A stretch of 64,000 nt of DNA from Cardiobacterium valvarum (lineage in GTDB: Bacteria; Pseudomonadota; Gammaproteobacteria; Cardiobacteriales; Cardiobacteriaceae), in contig NZ_UFUW01000001.1 in NCBI RefSeq assembly GCF_900460955.1, positions 620,001 through 684,000 of the forward strand, written 5' to 3'. The position numbers and the translations under genes were made by a program. The notes under the pieces were generated by a model. That model was given only the letters and a program-made list of their open reading frames with translations. It made no database searches and was not told where the DNA came from. This document shows positions 35,465 through 45,586 of the stretch, in pieces; positions within the stretch are counted from its first letter, which is position 1, and the number at the start of each line of letters is the position of its first letter.

Positions 35465-38400
35465 ATGAACAGCGAACAGTTCAGGTTGCTGGGAATTGAA
35501 ACGGATTACTTTGCCGCAGATGGCAGTTTTGTGCGCGTTTCTGATGAGGTGTTGTCCTCGCTGGCAGCCATTCTTACCGCTCCCGGACAGCATCTCTCCA
35601 CGAGTGTTCATTTCGACGAAGTATTCACGGTGTTGCCGGAAATGGTGGCGTTGCTGCCGATTGGCGGGCTGTTGCCACGCGTGGCAGCGGTCTTTCTTTT
35701 GAATGAACACGGGCAGAGCATTCCCTGTTCATCCATCATGATAGAGGGTGGACGCATTGAGCTGCCGCCACTGCCCAGCGGCTATTATTCGCTGGAACTG
35801 CATAGCGCGCACCAGATGCGGCGTTGTCTGCTGATTGTTGCCCCGCATTCCGTGTACCAGCCGGCGGCGTTACGGCGTGGCGAGCGGTTGAGTGGAATCA
35901 ATGTGCAGCTGTACAGCCTGCGTTCACAGCACAACTGGGGAATTGGGGATTTTGGGGATTTGCGCCGCCTGGTAGCCGATTTCACCACTGACGGCATTGA
36001 TTTCATCGGTATCAACCCGCTGCATGCCCTCTTTACCACCCATCCTAATTGGGCGAGCCCATACAGCCCCTCTTCACGGCGTTGGCTGAACCCTATCTAT
36101 CTCGACATTGACGACATGCGGCTCTTCCACATCTCGCCTTCGGCGCAGGCGTGGTACAACGAAGCTGCGACACAGAAGCAGCTAGCCGAACTACGGGCCG
36201 CCGAATGGGTGGATTATGCGCAGGTGTTGCCTTTCAAGCTGCGCGCGCTGTATCTCGTCTTCCGCGACTTCTGTGATAGCGATGACCCTATCTTTGCCGC
36301 CGCACGCGAAGCTTTTGCCAAATTCGTCGAAGAACAGGGGCGCGAGTTGCGTCTCTACGGCACCTTTGAAGCGCTGGATCACTACTTCTATGCGCAGAAT
36401 GCCACTGTGCCGTTCAGCGAAGATAGTGTCGGCTGGCTGGGCTGGCCGGAGGCTTATCGCTATCCGGATAGTGCCGCCGTTCTTGCTTTCTCCGCTGCGC
36501 ATGAGGCGGACATCCGTTATTACATGTGGTTGCAATGGCTTTTGGCTGATCAACTCGACAACCTGCGCCATTACTGCGGTGAACAGGGCATGATTCTCGG
36601 CCTCTATGGCGATCTGGCCGTCGGTGTCTCGCGCGGCGGGGCGGATACCTGGATGCACCGCGATATGTACTGCCTGCAAGTCTCGGTCGGTGCGCCGCCG
36701 GACGAATTCGGTCCCACAGGGCAGAACTGGGGCTTGCCGCCACTGCATCCGCAACGCCTGAAACGCAGCGGCTATCAAATCTTTATCAACATGTTGCGCG
36801 CCAACATGCGCTATTACGGCGTCCTGCGTATTGACCACGTCATGGCGCTACACCGTCTATGGTGGATTGCCTACGGCAACAGCGCCAATCTCGGTGCTTA
36901 CGTGCGTTACCCGCTGGCTGAACTGATGGCCATCCTTGCCCTAGAAAGTCGCCGCGCTCGTTGCGTCATCGTCGGCGAAGACCTCGGTATCGTGCCGGAC
37001 GAAATGCGTGTCGCTCTCGGTGAATACGGCGTCTATTCCTACGGCGTGATGTACTTCAACCATAACGGCGCGCGCTATCTGCTGCCGGAAGAATATCCGG
37101 AGCACGCCCTGGCCGTCGTCAGCACACACGATCTCGCGCCGCTCGCCGGTTACTGGGAAAAGAACGATCTCGACACCATGCAGCGTCTCGGCGTCTTCAC
37201 CAGCGATGCCCAATACCAGAACCTGCTCGCCCAGCGCGAAAGCCGCAAAGGGCAAATCATCGCTGCGCTGCATCAGACTGAACTGCTGGGTGAAAGCGAA
37301 GACGGCGGCAAACTTGATGACACCATCACCCTGGCACTGCACCGCTTCGTGGCGATGAGTCGTAGCCGACTCTTTGCCATCCAGCCGGAAAACCTCCTGG
37401 GCGTCACCGCCTCCTTCAACATCCCTGGTATTGCCAATACCTACCCCAACTGGCGCTACCGCCTGCCGGAAGACACCGCTGCCATGGGCAAAAACCCCCA
37501 ACTGCATGACATGCTGCGGCAAATCGTCGCCACTCGTGCTCAACCACGCGAGCCGCTCCCTATCACGGCCGCTACCACCGCCATCACTACTACTACCGGA
37601 GGAATCGAAGTGACATCCGTCGATAAATACCTGATAGACCAACTGTTTTCTGGAACCTTTGCCGACCCCTTCTCTTATTTGGGGCCGCATGAAAACAGCA
37701 ATGGCACTGCCCTGCGCGTCCTCCTGCCCGGTGCCGAAGCCGTGCGCGTGCTTGATCATGACAACCCGAAAAAAGTGCTGGCCGACATGAGCCTCCTGGA
37801 TGAGCGGGGTTTCTTTATCGCCCGCCTCGAAGCGGATGTGCGCCGTTACCTCCTGCAAGTCCGCTACGGCGACAAAAACACCGTCACCATTGAAGACCCC
37901 TACCGCTTCGGCACTACCCTGCACGACTATGACAACTGGCTGCTTGCCGAAGGCACCCACCTACGGCCTTACGAACAATTCGGTTCGCACCTCGTCGAAA
38001 TCGATGGTGTTGCAGGTGTCAGCTTCAGTGTCTGGGCGCCGAATGCGCGGCGCGTCTCCGTCGTCGGTGACTTCAACTTGTGGGATGGTCGCCGCCATGT
38101 CATGCGTTTCCACCCGCAAAGCGGCATTTGGGACATCTTCATCCCCGGTATCGGTGAGCACGCGCTCTACAAATACGAAATCCTGGATGTAAACGGCAAC
38201 ATCCGCCTGAAATCGGATCCCTACGCTTTCGGCGCGCAACTGCGGCCGGATACTGCCTCCGTCGTTACCCGCCTGCCGGAACGCCTGCCCTATGACCCTG
38301 AGCGCGTCACCGCGAACAGCATTGATGCGCCGATCAGCATCTACGAAGTTCACCTCGGTTCCTGGCGCCGAAACCCCGAAAACAACTTCTGGCTCAGCTA

Positions 38401-39862
38401 CGCCCAGCTTGCCGACGAACTCATCCCCTACGTCAAGGACATGGGCTTCACCCACATCGAACTGTTGCCCGTCGCCGAATTCCCGTTTGACGGCTCTTGG
38501 GGCTATCAGCCGCTGGGGCTCTACGCGCCGACCAGCCGCTTCGGTACTCCGCAAGAATTGTGCGACTTCATCGAAAAAGCCCACGATGCGGGCATCCATG
38601 TCCTCCTTGATTGGGTGGTCGGTCACTTCCCGACTGACGAATACGGCCTCAACCGCTTCGACGGTACCCCGCTTTACGAGCACGCCGATCCGCGCGAAGG
38701 CTACCATCAGGACTGGAATACCCTCATTTACAACTTCGGTCGCTACGAAGTACGCAACTTCCTGACCGCCAACGCCCTCTACTGGATCGAACACTACGGC
38801 GTGGACGGCCTGCGCGTGGACGCCGTCGCTTCGATGATCTACCGCGACTACTCGCGCAAAGAAGGCGAATGGATACCGAACCGCTACGGCGGGCGCGAAA
38901 ACCTCGAAGCCATCAACTTCCTGCAACGCACCAACGCCATCCTGCAAAACGAACAGCGCGGCGCCGTCTCCATTGCCGAAGAAAGCACCGCCTTCACCGG
39001 TGTCAGCCACCCGACGGAAAGCGGTGGCCTCGGCTTCCAGTACAAATGGAACATGGGCTGGATGAACGACACCCTGCGCTATATGCAAGAAGACCCGGTA
39101 CACCGCAAATACCACCACAATCTGCTTACTTTCGGCATGATCTACCAGTACAGCGAACATTTCGTGCTGCCGCTCTCGCATGACGAAGTCGTGCACGGCA
39201 AAGGCTCGCTACTCTCGAAAATGCCGGGCGACTGCTGGCAACAATTCGCCAATCTGCGCGCCTACTACGGCTACATGTGGGGTTACCCGGGCAAAAAACT
39301 GCTCTTTATGGGCGGCGAATTTGCCCAGGGTCGCGAATGGAACTACCAGGAAAGCCTTGACTGGTTCCTGCTTGAACCGCAATACGGCGGTTGGCACGAA
39401 GGCGTACAAAAATGGGTGCGCGATCTTAACCACGCCTACCAGGAACACCCGGCATTGTGGAAACAAGACTGCAATCCGGAAGGCTTCGAATGGCTGGTGG
39501 TGGATGATGCCGAACAATCCGTCATCGCCTTTGCCCGTCACGGCGGCGACGGCAAACCCGTCATCATCGTCAGCAACTTCACCCCGGTGCCGCGCGAAAA
39601 CTACCGCATCGGCGTCAGCCAGGCGGGGCATTACCGCGAAATCCTCAACTCTGACAGTACCCAATACAACGGCAGTGGCGTCAGTGGAGGTGAACACCTG
39701 CACACTGAAGACATTCCCAGCCACGGTAGAGACCAATCGCTCAACCTTACTCTGCCGCCGCTTGGCACCATCTTCCTGGCCTACGAACAAATTGCAGAAG
39801 CTGCCGTCCAGCACGCGGATAACAGCGATAAACACGGCAAAAAAGGAAACAAAAAACGATGA
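35465..39862 (+). CDS. malQ-glgB: MalQ-GlgB fusion: 4-alpha-glucanotransferase joined to 1,4-alpha-glucan branching enzyme
   Basis: One uninterrupted frame of 1465 aa, from ATG 35465 (AGGAG upstream). Residues 1-700 are a complete GH77 amylomaltase: DFGDLRRLV, nucleophile D457 in [13 protein letters not shown], acid Glu in [12 protein letters not shown], and [13 protein letters not shown] Thr/Ala/Ile linker (about 703-714) leads into a complete GH13_9 branching enzyme: CBM48-like N-terminal domains, [17 protein letters not shown], nucleophile D1119 in [11 protein letters not shown], acid E1172 in AEEST, and [16 protein letters not shown]. The two enzymes are normally separate. Together they disproportionate maltodextrins and form alpha-1,6 branches. 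The gene heads the operon and overlaps glgX by 4 nt. Confidence 0.95.
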   Translation: MNSEQFRLLGIETDYFAADGSFVRVSDEVLSSLAAILTAPGQHLSTSVHFDEVFTVLPEMVALLPIGGLLPRVAAVFLLNEHGQSIPCSSIMIEGGRIELPPLPSGYYSLELHSAHQMRRCLLIVAPHSVYQPAALRRGERLSGINVQLYSLRSQHNWGIGDFGDLRRLVADFTTDGIDFIGINPLHALFTTHPNWASPYSPSSRRWLNPIYLDIDDMRLFHISPSAQAWYNEAATQKQLAELRAAEWVDYAQVLPFKLRALYLVFRDFCDSDDPIFAAAREAFAKFVEEQGRELRLYGTFEALDHYFYAQNATVPFSEDSVGWLGWPEAYRYPDSAAVLAFSAAHEADIRYYMWLQWLLADQLDNLRHYCGEQGMILGLYGDLAVGVSRGGADTWMHRDMYCLQVSVGAPPDEFGPTGQNWGLPPLHPQRLKRSGYQIFINMLRANMRYYGVLRIDHVMALHRLWWIAYGNSANLGAYVRYPLAELMAILALESRRARCVIVGEDLGIVPDEMRVALGEYGVYSYGVMYFNHNGARYLLPEEYPEHALAVVSTHDLAPLAGYWEKNDLDTMQRLGVFTSDAQYQNLLAQRESRKGQIIAALHQTELLGESEDGGKLDDTITLALHRFVAMSRSRLFAIQPENLLGVTASFNIPGIANTYPNWRYRLPEDTAAMGKNPQLHDMLRQIVATRAQPREPLPITAATTAITTTTGGIEVTSVDKYLIDQLFSGTFADPFSYLGPHENSNGTALRVLLPGAEAVRVLDHDNPKKVLADMSLLDERGFFIARLEADVRRYLLQVRYGDKNTVTIEDPYRFGTTLHDYDNWLLAEGTHLRPYEQFGSHLVEIDGVAGVSFSVWAPNARRVSVVGDFNLWDGRRHVMRFHPQSGIWDIFIPGIGEHALYKYEILDVNGNIRLKSDPYAFGAQLRPDTASVVTRLPERLPYDPERVTANSIDAPISIYEVHLGSWRRNPENNFWLSYAQLADELIPYVKDMGFTHIELLPVAEFPFDGSWGYQPLGLYAPTSRFGTPQELCDFIEKAHDAGIHVLLDWVVGHFPTDEYGLNRFDGTPLYEHADPREGYHQDWNTLIYNFGRYEVRNFLTANALYWIEHYGVDGLRVDAVASMIYRDYSRKEGEWIPNRYGGRENLEAINFLQRTNAILQNEQRGAVSIAEESTAFTGVSHPTESGGLGFQYKWNMGWMNDTLRYMQEDPVHRKYHHNLLTFGMIYQYSEHFVLPLSHDEVVHGKGSLLSKMPGDCWQQFANLRAYYGYMWGYPGKKLLFMGGEFAQGREWNYQESLDWFLLEPQYGGWHEGVQKWVRDLNHAYQEHPALWKQDCNPEGFEWLVVDDAEQSVIAFARHGGDGKPVIIVSNFTPVPRENYRIGVSQAGHYREILNSDSTQYNGSGVSGGEHLHTEDIPSHGRDQSLNLTLPPLGTIFLAYEQIAEAAVQHADNSDKHGKKGNKKR
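37598..37612 (+). promoter_or_regulatory. Internal Shine-Dalgarno and GTG start at the MalQ/GlgB junction
   Basis: GGAGG (37598-37602) lies 7 nt before an in-frame GTG (37610-37612, codon 716), exactly where an unfused GlgB would begin ([13 protein letters not shown]). It looks like the preserved ribosome-binding site of the ancestral glgB gene and could still produce separate branching enzyme. Confidence 0.65.
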
Positions 39863-41865
39863 AACAACAGCGTTCCCCGCTGCGCTGCCATCGTGGACGA
39901 CCCTATCCGCTCGGCAGCACCCCCACCACTATCGGCGACACAGACGGCGTGAACTTCGCGTTGGTCAGTCGCCATGCCAGCGCCGTGACCCTCTGCCTCT
40001 ATGGCCGGGATGGGGTGGAGACCCGTATTGACGTGCAGAACCGCAGCGACGACATCTGGCACATCTTCGTGGCAGGTATCAAAGCGGGGCAGCGTTACGG
40101 CTGGCGTGTGGACGGCCCTATGGAAGCGGGCAATTGCTACAACCCGCAGAAACTCCTGCTGGATCCCTACGCCCGCGCGCTGAACCACCTGCCGGAATAC
40201 CGCACGGCGGACGAACTCGCGCTCTATCACCATACGGATCCGCGCGATAACGCGGCGGTGGCGGCGAAAAGCATCGTCGTCGCTCCCAGCGACTACGACT
40301 GGGAAGGCGACGTTCCGCTGCGCACCCCGTGGCGCGACACCATCATTTACGAACTGCACGTCAAAGGCTACAGCCAGCGTAACCCTGCCATTCCGCCAGC
40401 CATACGCGGCACCTTTGCCGGACTTGCGCACGAAGCCAGCATCCGCCACCTCAAAGAGCTTGGCATTACCGCCGTTGAGCTCCTGCCCATCAGCCAGCAC
40501 CTTGACGAAGTCCACCTGCAACGGCGCGGCATGAGCAACTACTGGGGCTACAACGTCTATGCGCACAACATCCCCGACCGCCGCTACGGCAGCCACAATG
40601 ACCTGCGCGACATGGTCAAAACCCTGCACCGCGCGGGGATAGAAGTCATCCTCGACGTCGTTTACAACCACACCGCCGAGCAGGATATTCACGGCCCCAT
40701 GCTCTGCCAGCGCGGCATCGACAACCGCCTCTACTACTGGCAGAACGCACACGGCGACTACATCAACAACACCGGCTGCGGTAACACCCTAAACGCCAGC
40801 GAACCGCATGTCCTGCGCTGGATGCTTGACAGCCTGCGCTACTGGGTAGAAGCATTCCATATTGACGGCTTCCGCTACGACCTCGGCGCCACCTTGGGGC
40901 GGAAACCGACCTTCGACCCTTACGCCGCCTTTTTCACCGCCATCCGCCAGGACCCCATCCTCTCGCGCTGCAAACACATCTCCGAGCCCTGGGATACCGG
41001 TTCCGACGGCTACAACCTCGGCGGCTTCCCGCAAGGATTCGCCGAATGGAATGGCCGCTACCGCGACGACATGCGCGGTTTCTGGCTGTGGGAAAACGGC
41101 TGGCTTGGTGCGCTGGCGCAGCGCCTTTCTGGCAGCAGCGACATCTACCGCCACGACTGGCGCGGCGTGTACAGCTCCATCAACTTCAACACCGCCCACG
41201 ACGGCTTCACCCTGCGCGACCTCACCAGCTACAGCTACAAGCACAACGAAGCGAACGGCGAAGACAACCGGGACGGCGACAGCCACAACTACTCCTGGAA
41301 CCACGGCGTCGAAGGCGAAACCGACGATCCTGCCATTAACCTTGCCCGCCACCACAGCCAGAAAGCCCTGCTGGCCAGCCTGCTCCTCGCCAACGGCGTG
41401 CCCATGCTGCTTGCTGGTGACGAACTTGGCCACACCCAGCACGGTAACAACAACAGCTACTGCCAGGACAACGAAACCACCTGGCTGGACTGGGAAAAAC
41501 CGGCCCCTTTGGTGCCATACGTCCGCACCCTTATCACTCTGCGCCGCGAGCTGGCGCAAGCAGGTGTGTACGACAACTGGTGGCACCACGACGACGCCCG
41601 TTGGTACAGCGCAGACGGACAACCGATGCAAGATGCCGACTGGCACAACGAAGCGAGCAAAGCGCTGGTGCTGGCGTTGCAGGACAACTACCTGCTGCTT
41701 ATCAATGCCAACCGCTGCCCGCAAACCTACTGCCTACCCGAAGGCTCGTGGCAACCGCTGCTCGCTGACGATGGCTATACCCAAGAAAACGACCGCGCCA
41801 CCCTTGCCCACAAAGGAATCACCATCCTGCGCAAAAACAGCGCGAAAACACAACCGGCAACATAA
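39859..41865 (+). CDS. glgX: Glycogen debranching enzyme (isoamylase type)
   Basis: 668 aa. A CBM48 domain (residues 10-110, [19 protein letters not shown]) precedes a GH13_11 barrel: [13 protein letters not shown], nucleophile D341 in [13 protein letters not shown], acid E376 in HISEPWDTG, and [14 protein letters not shown]. It hydrolyses alpha-1,6 branches of phosphorylase-limit dextrin. The start overlaps the malQ-glgB stop in an ATGA, so expression is coupled. glgC follows 11 nt later. A phosphorylase gene (glgP) is not in the window. Confidence 0.95.
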   Translation: MKQQRSPLRCHRGRPYPLGSTPTTIGDTDGVNFALVSRHASAVTLCLYGRDGVETRIDVQNRSDDIWHIFVAGIKAGQRYGWRVDGPMEAGNCYNPQKLLLDPYARALNHLPEYRTADELALYHHTDPRDNAAVAAKSIVVAPSDYDWEGDVPLRTPWRDTIIYELHVKGYSQRNPAIPPAIRGTFAGLAHEASIRHLKELGITAVELLPISQHLDEVHLQRRGMSNYWGYNVYAHNIPDRRYGSHNDLRDMVKTLHRAGIEVILDVVYNHTAEQDIHGPMLCQRGIDNRLYYWQNAHGDYINNTGCGNTLNASEPHVLRWMLDSLRYWVEAFHIDGFRYDLGATLGRKPTFDPYAAFFTAIRQDPILSRCKHISEPWDTGSDGYNLGGFPQGFAEWNGRYRDDMRGFWLWENGWLGALAQRLSGSSDIYRHDWRGVYSSINFNTAHDGFTLRDLTSYSYKHNEANGEDNRDGDSHNYSWNHGVEGETDDPAINLARHHSQKALLASLLLANGVPMLLAGDELGHTQHGNNNSYCQDNETTWLDWEKPAPLVPYVRTLITLRRELAQAGVYDNWWHHDDARWYSADGQPMQDADWHNEASKALVLALQDNYLLLINANRCPQTYCLPEGSWQPLLADDGYTQENDRATLAHKGITILRKNSAKTQPAT

Positions 41866-41876
41866 CGGAGACAAAC

Positions 41877-43187
41877 ATGAGTGCTAAAGAAAATACCCTG
41901 CCTTCCACCGAAGAAATCGCCAACCAAACCCTTGTCCTGATCCTGGCCGGCGGACGCGGCTCACGCCTCTACGAACTGACTGATCAGCGTGCCAAACCGG
42001 CCGTGTACTTCGGCGGCGGTCACCGCATCATCGACTTTGCACTATCTAACTGCATCAACTCGGGTCTCCTCAAAATCGGCGTCATCACCCAATACGAAGC
42101 GCACTCACTGCTGCGCCATCTGCAACACGGCTGGTCCTTCCTGCCGCGCGAACGTGACCAGTTCGTCGATATGCTGCCGGCGCGTCAGCAGCTCAATGAC
42201 CAAACCTGGTACCGGGGCACCGCTGATGCCGTGTGGCAAAACGTGCATATCATGAGAGATCACTACCGGCCCAAATACGTCCTCATCCTCGCTGGTGACC
42301 ACATCTACAAAATGGACTACATGCAAATGCTGCGTGACCACGTCGCCGCTGGCGCCAAAGCCACCGTCGGCTGCATCGAAGTCCCGCGCGAACAAGCCGT
42401 CGCCTTCGGCGTCATGGCGGTGAACGAAAAACTCAAAGTCAAAGCCTTCGTCGAAAAACCCGAAGATCCGCCCGCCATGCCTGACCGCCCCGGCTCATCA
42501 CTGGCCTCGATGGGCATCTACGTCTTCGACGCCGACTACCTCTACGAAGTCCTCGAACGCGAAGCGACGAGTCCCGATACCTCGCACGACTTCGGTAACG
42601 ACGTCATCCCGGCTGCCGTGCGCGAAGGCGTGCTCTATGCCCACCCCTTCGAAAAATCCAGCAAGGGCCGCAACACCCAGGGCACCATCTACTGGCGCGA
42701 CGTGGGTACCATCGACAGCTACTGGAGCGCGAACATCGACCTCGTTAGCGAATACCCGCAACTCGACATGTTTGACGAAAGCTGGCCGATCCGTACCGTG
42801 CCGAAACAAACCGCACCGACCAAATTCTTCTACAAGCACAACCATACCCGCACCATCGACAACTCGCTGATCGGCGGTAGCGGCGTGATTACCGATGCGG
42901 AAATCAGTAACTCCGTCCTCTTTGACCGCGTCCAGGTCGCCGAAGGCAGCCACATCGAATACGCCGTCGTCTTGCCACAAGTGCGTATTGGCAAGAACTG
43001 CGTCCTGCGCCGCTGCATCATCGACCGCAACTGCGGCATCCCGGATGGCATGCAAATCGGCGTTGATGCCGAGCTGGACAAACAGCGCTTCCGCGTCAGC
43101 AAAGGCGGCGTCGTGCTCGTCACCAAAACCATGCTGGCTGCCCTTGCCGCTAAACAAAAACAAGCGGAGGAAGCCGCCGAACAATAA
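41877..43187 (+). CDS. glgC: Glucose-1-phosphate adenylyltransferase
   Basis: 436 aa. The nucleotidyltransferase loop LILAGGRGSRLYELTDQRAK (residues 22-41), the AKPAVYFGG and FVEKPEDPP blocks and the catalytic GDHIYKMDY are typical. The C-terminal part is a left-handed beta helix (NSVLFDRVQVAEGSHIEYAV). It makes ADP-glucose, the committed step of glycogen synthesis, and in relatives is regulated allosterically by sugar phosphates. It lies 11 nt after glgX with CGGAG before the ATG. A gap of 149 bp with a GGGAGGAGGGG-type hairpin separates it from the next gene. Confidence 0.97.
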   Translation: MSAKENTLPSTEEIANQTLVLILAGGRGSRLYELTDQRAKPAVYFGGGHRIIDFALSNCINSGLLKIGVITQYEAHSLLRHLQHGWSFLPRERDQFVDMLPARQQLNDQTWYRGTADAVWQNVHIMRDHYRPKYVLILAGDHIYKMDYMQMLRDHVAAGAKATVGCIEVPREQAVAFGVMAVNEKLKVKAFVEKPEDPPAMPDRPGSSLASMGIYVFDADYLYEVLEREATSPDTSHDFGNDVIPAAVREGVLYAHPFEKSSKGRNTQGTIYWRDVGTIDSYWSANIDLVSEYPQLDMFDESWPIRTVPKQTAPTKFFYKHNHTRTIDNSLIGGSGVITDAEISNSVLFDRVQVAEGSHIEYAVVLPQVRIGKNCVLRRCIIDRNCGIPDGMQIGVDAELDKQRFRVSKGGVVLVTKTMLAALAAKQKQAEEAAEQ

Positions 43188-43336
43188 CCCCATAAGCGGG
43201 AAACCACACGGCTTCCCGCTGACACAGCCCCCCTCCTCCATTGGGAGGAGGGGAGAGGTTAGAGAACCGCGTAAGAGACAACCCCACCAAGCGGAACAAG
43301 CACACAACCTGAACAAAAACCAATTGGAGATAGACC

Positions 43337-43855
43337 ATGAGCTGCTTAGGTGTACATTTCGCACTCAATGCCGACGACATGGCCGAACTGCGCCAAACAG
43401 ACTTGCACGACGAAGAGGCACTACAAAACTACCTCGCTAACCTCGAAGCGCGTTACCTCGGCGAAGAAGGCGGGGAACACAGCGCAGAAAGCGGCAAAGC
43501 CTGGGACGCCATGCACCGCCTTCTGACTGATGGGCGACTGGAATACCAAAATGGCGAATACCCGCTCAACCACACCGTGATAGGCGGTGAAATCCTTATC
43601 GGTAGGGGCGAAGACGACACCTACATCATCAGCCTGAAAACACCGGCACAAGTACAGGACATCGCCCAAGCCCTGATGACCATAGACGAAGAAACCCTCC
43701 GCCGCCGCTATTTTGCTCTCGACGAGAAAGCATACGGCTACCCCCTGAGTGAAGATGACTGCGACTATGTCTGGGACTGGTTTCGAAACGTCCGCGACTT
43801 CTACCAACGCGCAGCGGCAGCAAATCGCCACGTCATCTTTACCGTTGACCAATAG
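43337..43855 (+). CDS. DUF1877 (YfbM-like) family protein
   Basis: 172 aa, cytosolic and acidic, with GGAGA before the ATG. It opens with MSCLGVHFALNADDM and contains KAWDAMHRLLTDG, GGEILIGRGEDDTYIISLKT and the ending YVWDWFRNVRDFYQRAAAAN, the layout of the DUF1877/YfbM family (W-D, K-A-W-D-x-L motifs). The biochemical function of the family is unknown. It is inserted between glgC and glgA, in the same direction, so it is likely expressed with the glycogen genes; a regulatory or housekeeping tie to glycogen is only suggested by position. Confidence 0.8.
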   Translation: MSCLGVHFALNADDMAELRQTDLHDEEALQNYLANLEARYLGEEGGEHSAESGKAWDAMHRLLTDGRLEYQNGEYPLNHTVIGGEILIGRGEDDTYIISLKTPAQVQDIAQALMTIDEETLRRRYFALDEKAYGYPLSEDDCDYVWDWFRNVRDFYQRAAAANRHVIFTVDQ

Positions 43856-43958
43856 CCCCGCCAAGCGGGAGAACCACGCGAAAGGACCAACCCGGCAAGA
43901 CAATACAAACCCAACCACTAACCTACCAACCAGAACCACCTGACAAGAGGAACCCACC

Positions 43959-45389
43959 ATGAAAATCCTGCACGTATGTTCAGAACTCTACCCGCTCATC
44001 AAAACCGGCGGCCTGGCCGATGTTTTGGGCGCCCTGCCTTTTGCCCAACATGCTGCGGGACAAGACGTGCGCGTCGTTTTGCCGCTCTATCCGCAAGTTG
44101 CGGAAAAAATCGGCGAAACCGGCCATGTTGGCTACTACCACACCTTCGCGGGCGATATCGAACTGCGTCATACCAACTACAACGGCGTCGGCATCTACCT
44201 CATAGACTGCCCGCACCTCTACCAGCGGCCGGGCAACCCCTACCACGACCAGCACTACGCCGACTACGGCGACAACTACCTGCGCTTCGGCCTCCTCGGC
44301 TGGGTCGGCGCCTCGCTCGCCGCCGGAGCCGATAGCTGGTGGCGCCCAGACGTCCTGCACTGCCACGACTGGCAGGCCGGCCTCGCGCCCGCCTACCTCG
44401 CCGCTTGGGAAGTGCCGGTCAAAACCGTCTTCACCATCCACAACCTCGCCTATGCGGGCATTTTCAACAGCCGTCACATGATTGAGCTGGGCCTGCCGCA
44501 AAACATGTACGGTCCCTACGGCTTCGAATTCTACGGGCAAATGTCCTACCTCAAAGCAGGCCTCTACTACGCCGACCACATCACGACCGTCAGCCCGACC
44601 TACGCGCGCGAAATCACCGTGCCTGAACACGGCTATGGCCTGCATGGCCTGCTCGGCGAACGTGCCGCACAAGGACGGCTTACCGGCATCCTGAACGGCG
44701 TGGACGATACCACCTGGAACCCCGGCACCGACCCGCATATTGATAAGCCCTACACCATGGATTACATGCAGGGCAAACGCACCAACAAACACACCCTGCA
44801 ACAAACCTTCAATCTGCCGACAGATGACAGTGTGCCGCTACTCGTGATGATCACCCGCCTCACCGAACAAAAAGGTGCGGACATCCTCCTCGGCGCCGCC
44901 GAAAGTCTGCTCTCACGGCCACTACAACTTGCCATCCTCGGCACCGGCGCGCCCGACCTCGAAGCCGCCTTCCGCGACCTCGCCGGGCGTCATCCGGACA
45001 AAGTCGGCGTGCGCATTACCTATAACGAAGCCCTCTCGCACCAAATGATCGCGGGTGGCGACGTCATCCTTGTGCCGAGCCGCTTCGAACCCTGCGGCCT
45101 CACCCAACTCTACGGCCTCAAATATGGCACATTGCCGCTGGTACGCGCCACAGGCGGCCTCGCCGATACCGTCGTTGATAGCAACGAAGACAGCGTTGCC
45201 AGCCACAGTGCGACCGGCTTCGTCTTCCACCAGCCGACTGCGGACGCCCTGCTCGGCGCCGCCGGACGGATGCTGGAGACCTGGCAGAACACCGGACAAT
45301 GGGCGGGCATTCAGCACAACGCGATGCAGGCCGATTTCGGCTGGCATAAAGCCGCCAATGCCTACGACGCGCTCTATGGCACCTTGTGA
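43959..45389 (+). CDS. glgA: Glycogen synthase (ADP-glucose)
   Basis: 476 aa, GT5 family, standard length. ADP-glucose-binding KTGGLADVLGALPFA at residues 15-29, VLHCHDWQAGLAPAYL, FTIHNLAYAGIF, and the C-terminal half with ILNGVDDTTWNP, RLTEQKGADILL and the catalytic SRFEPCGLTQLYGLKYGTLP (Glu nucleophile region). It elongates alpha-1,4-glucan from ADP-glucose. AAGAGGA precedes the ATG. Last gene of the operon, with a strong terminator 35 nt beyond. Confidence 0.97.
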   Translation: MKILHVCSELYPLIKTGGLADVLGALPFAQHAAGQDVRVVLPLYPQVAEKIGETGHVGYYHTFAGDIELRHTNYNGVGIYLIDCPHLYQRPGNPYHDQHYADYGDNYLRFGLLGWVGASLAAGADSWWRPDVLHCHDWQAGLAPAYLAAWEVPVKTVFTIHNLAYAGIFNSRHMIELGLPQNMYGPYGFEFYGQMSYLKAGLYYADHITTVSPTYAREITVPEHGYGLHGLLGERAAQGRLTGILNGVDDTTWNPGTDPHIDKPYTMDYMQGKRTNKHTLQQTFNLPTDDSVPLLVMITRLTEQKGADILLGAAESLLSRPLQLAILGTGAPDLEAAFRDLAGRHPDKVGVRITYNEALSHQMIAGGDVILVPSRFEPCGLTQLYGLKYGTLPLVRATGGLADTVVDSNEDSVASHSATGFVFHQPTADALLGAAGRMLETWQNTGQWAGIQHNAMQADFGWHKAANAYDALYGTL

Positions 45390-45422
45390 AGCGGCGAATA
45401 GCATAGCCGCTCCACAAACCCA

Positions 45423-45453
45423 AGCCCCTCGCCCCGCGCGAGGGGCTTTTTAT
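45423..45453 (+). terminator. Terminator of the glycogen operon
   Basis: AGCCCCTCG-CCCCGCG-CGAGGGGCT followed by TTTTT, 35 nt after the glgA stop. Confidence 0.9.
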
Positions 45454-45586
45454 CGTGTGCAAAGATCCATCCAAAAATAACCTGACCGTGTAACTGTGCC
45501 CCGCCTGCCGGTATGGACCTGCGCGAAGCCTGATAGACTATTCCCAATCTCCGGCCCATACATAACCCACACGAACCCAGCCTCCC

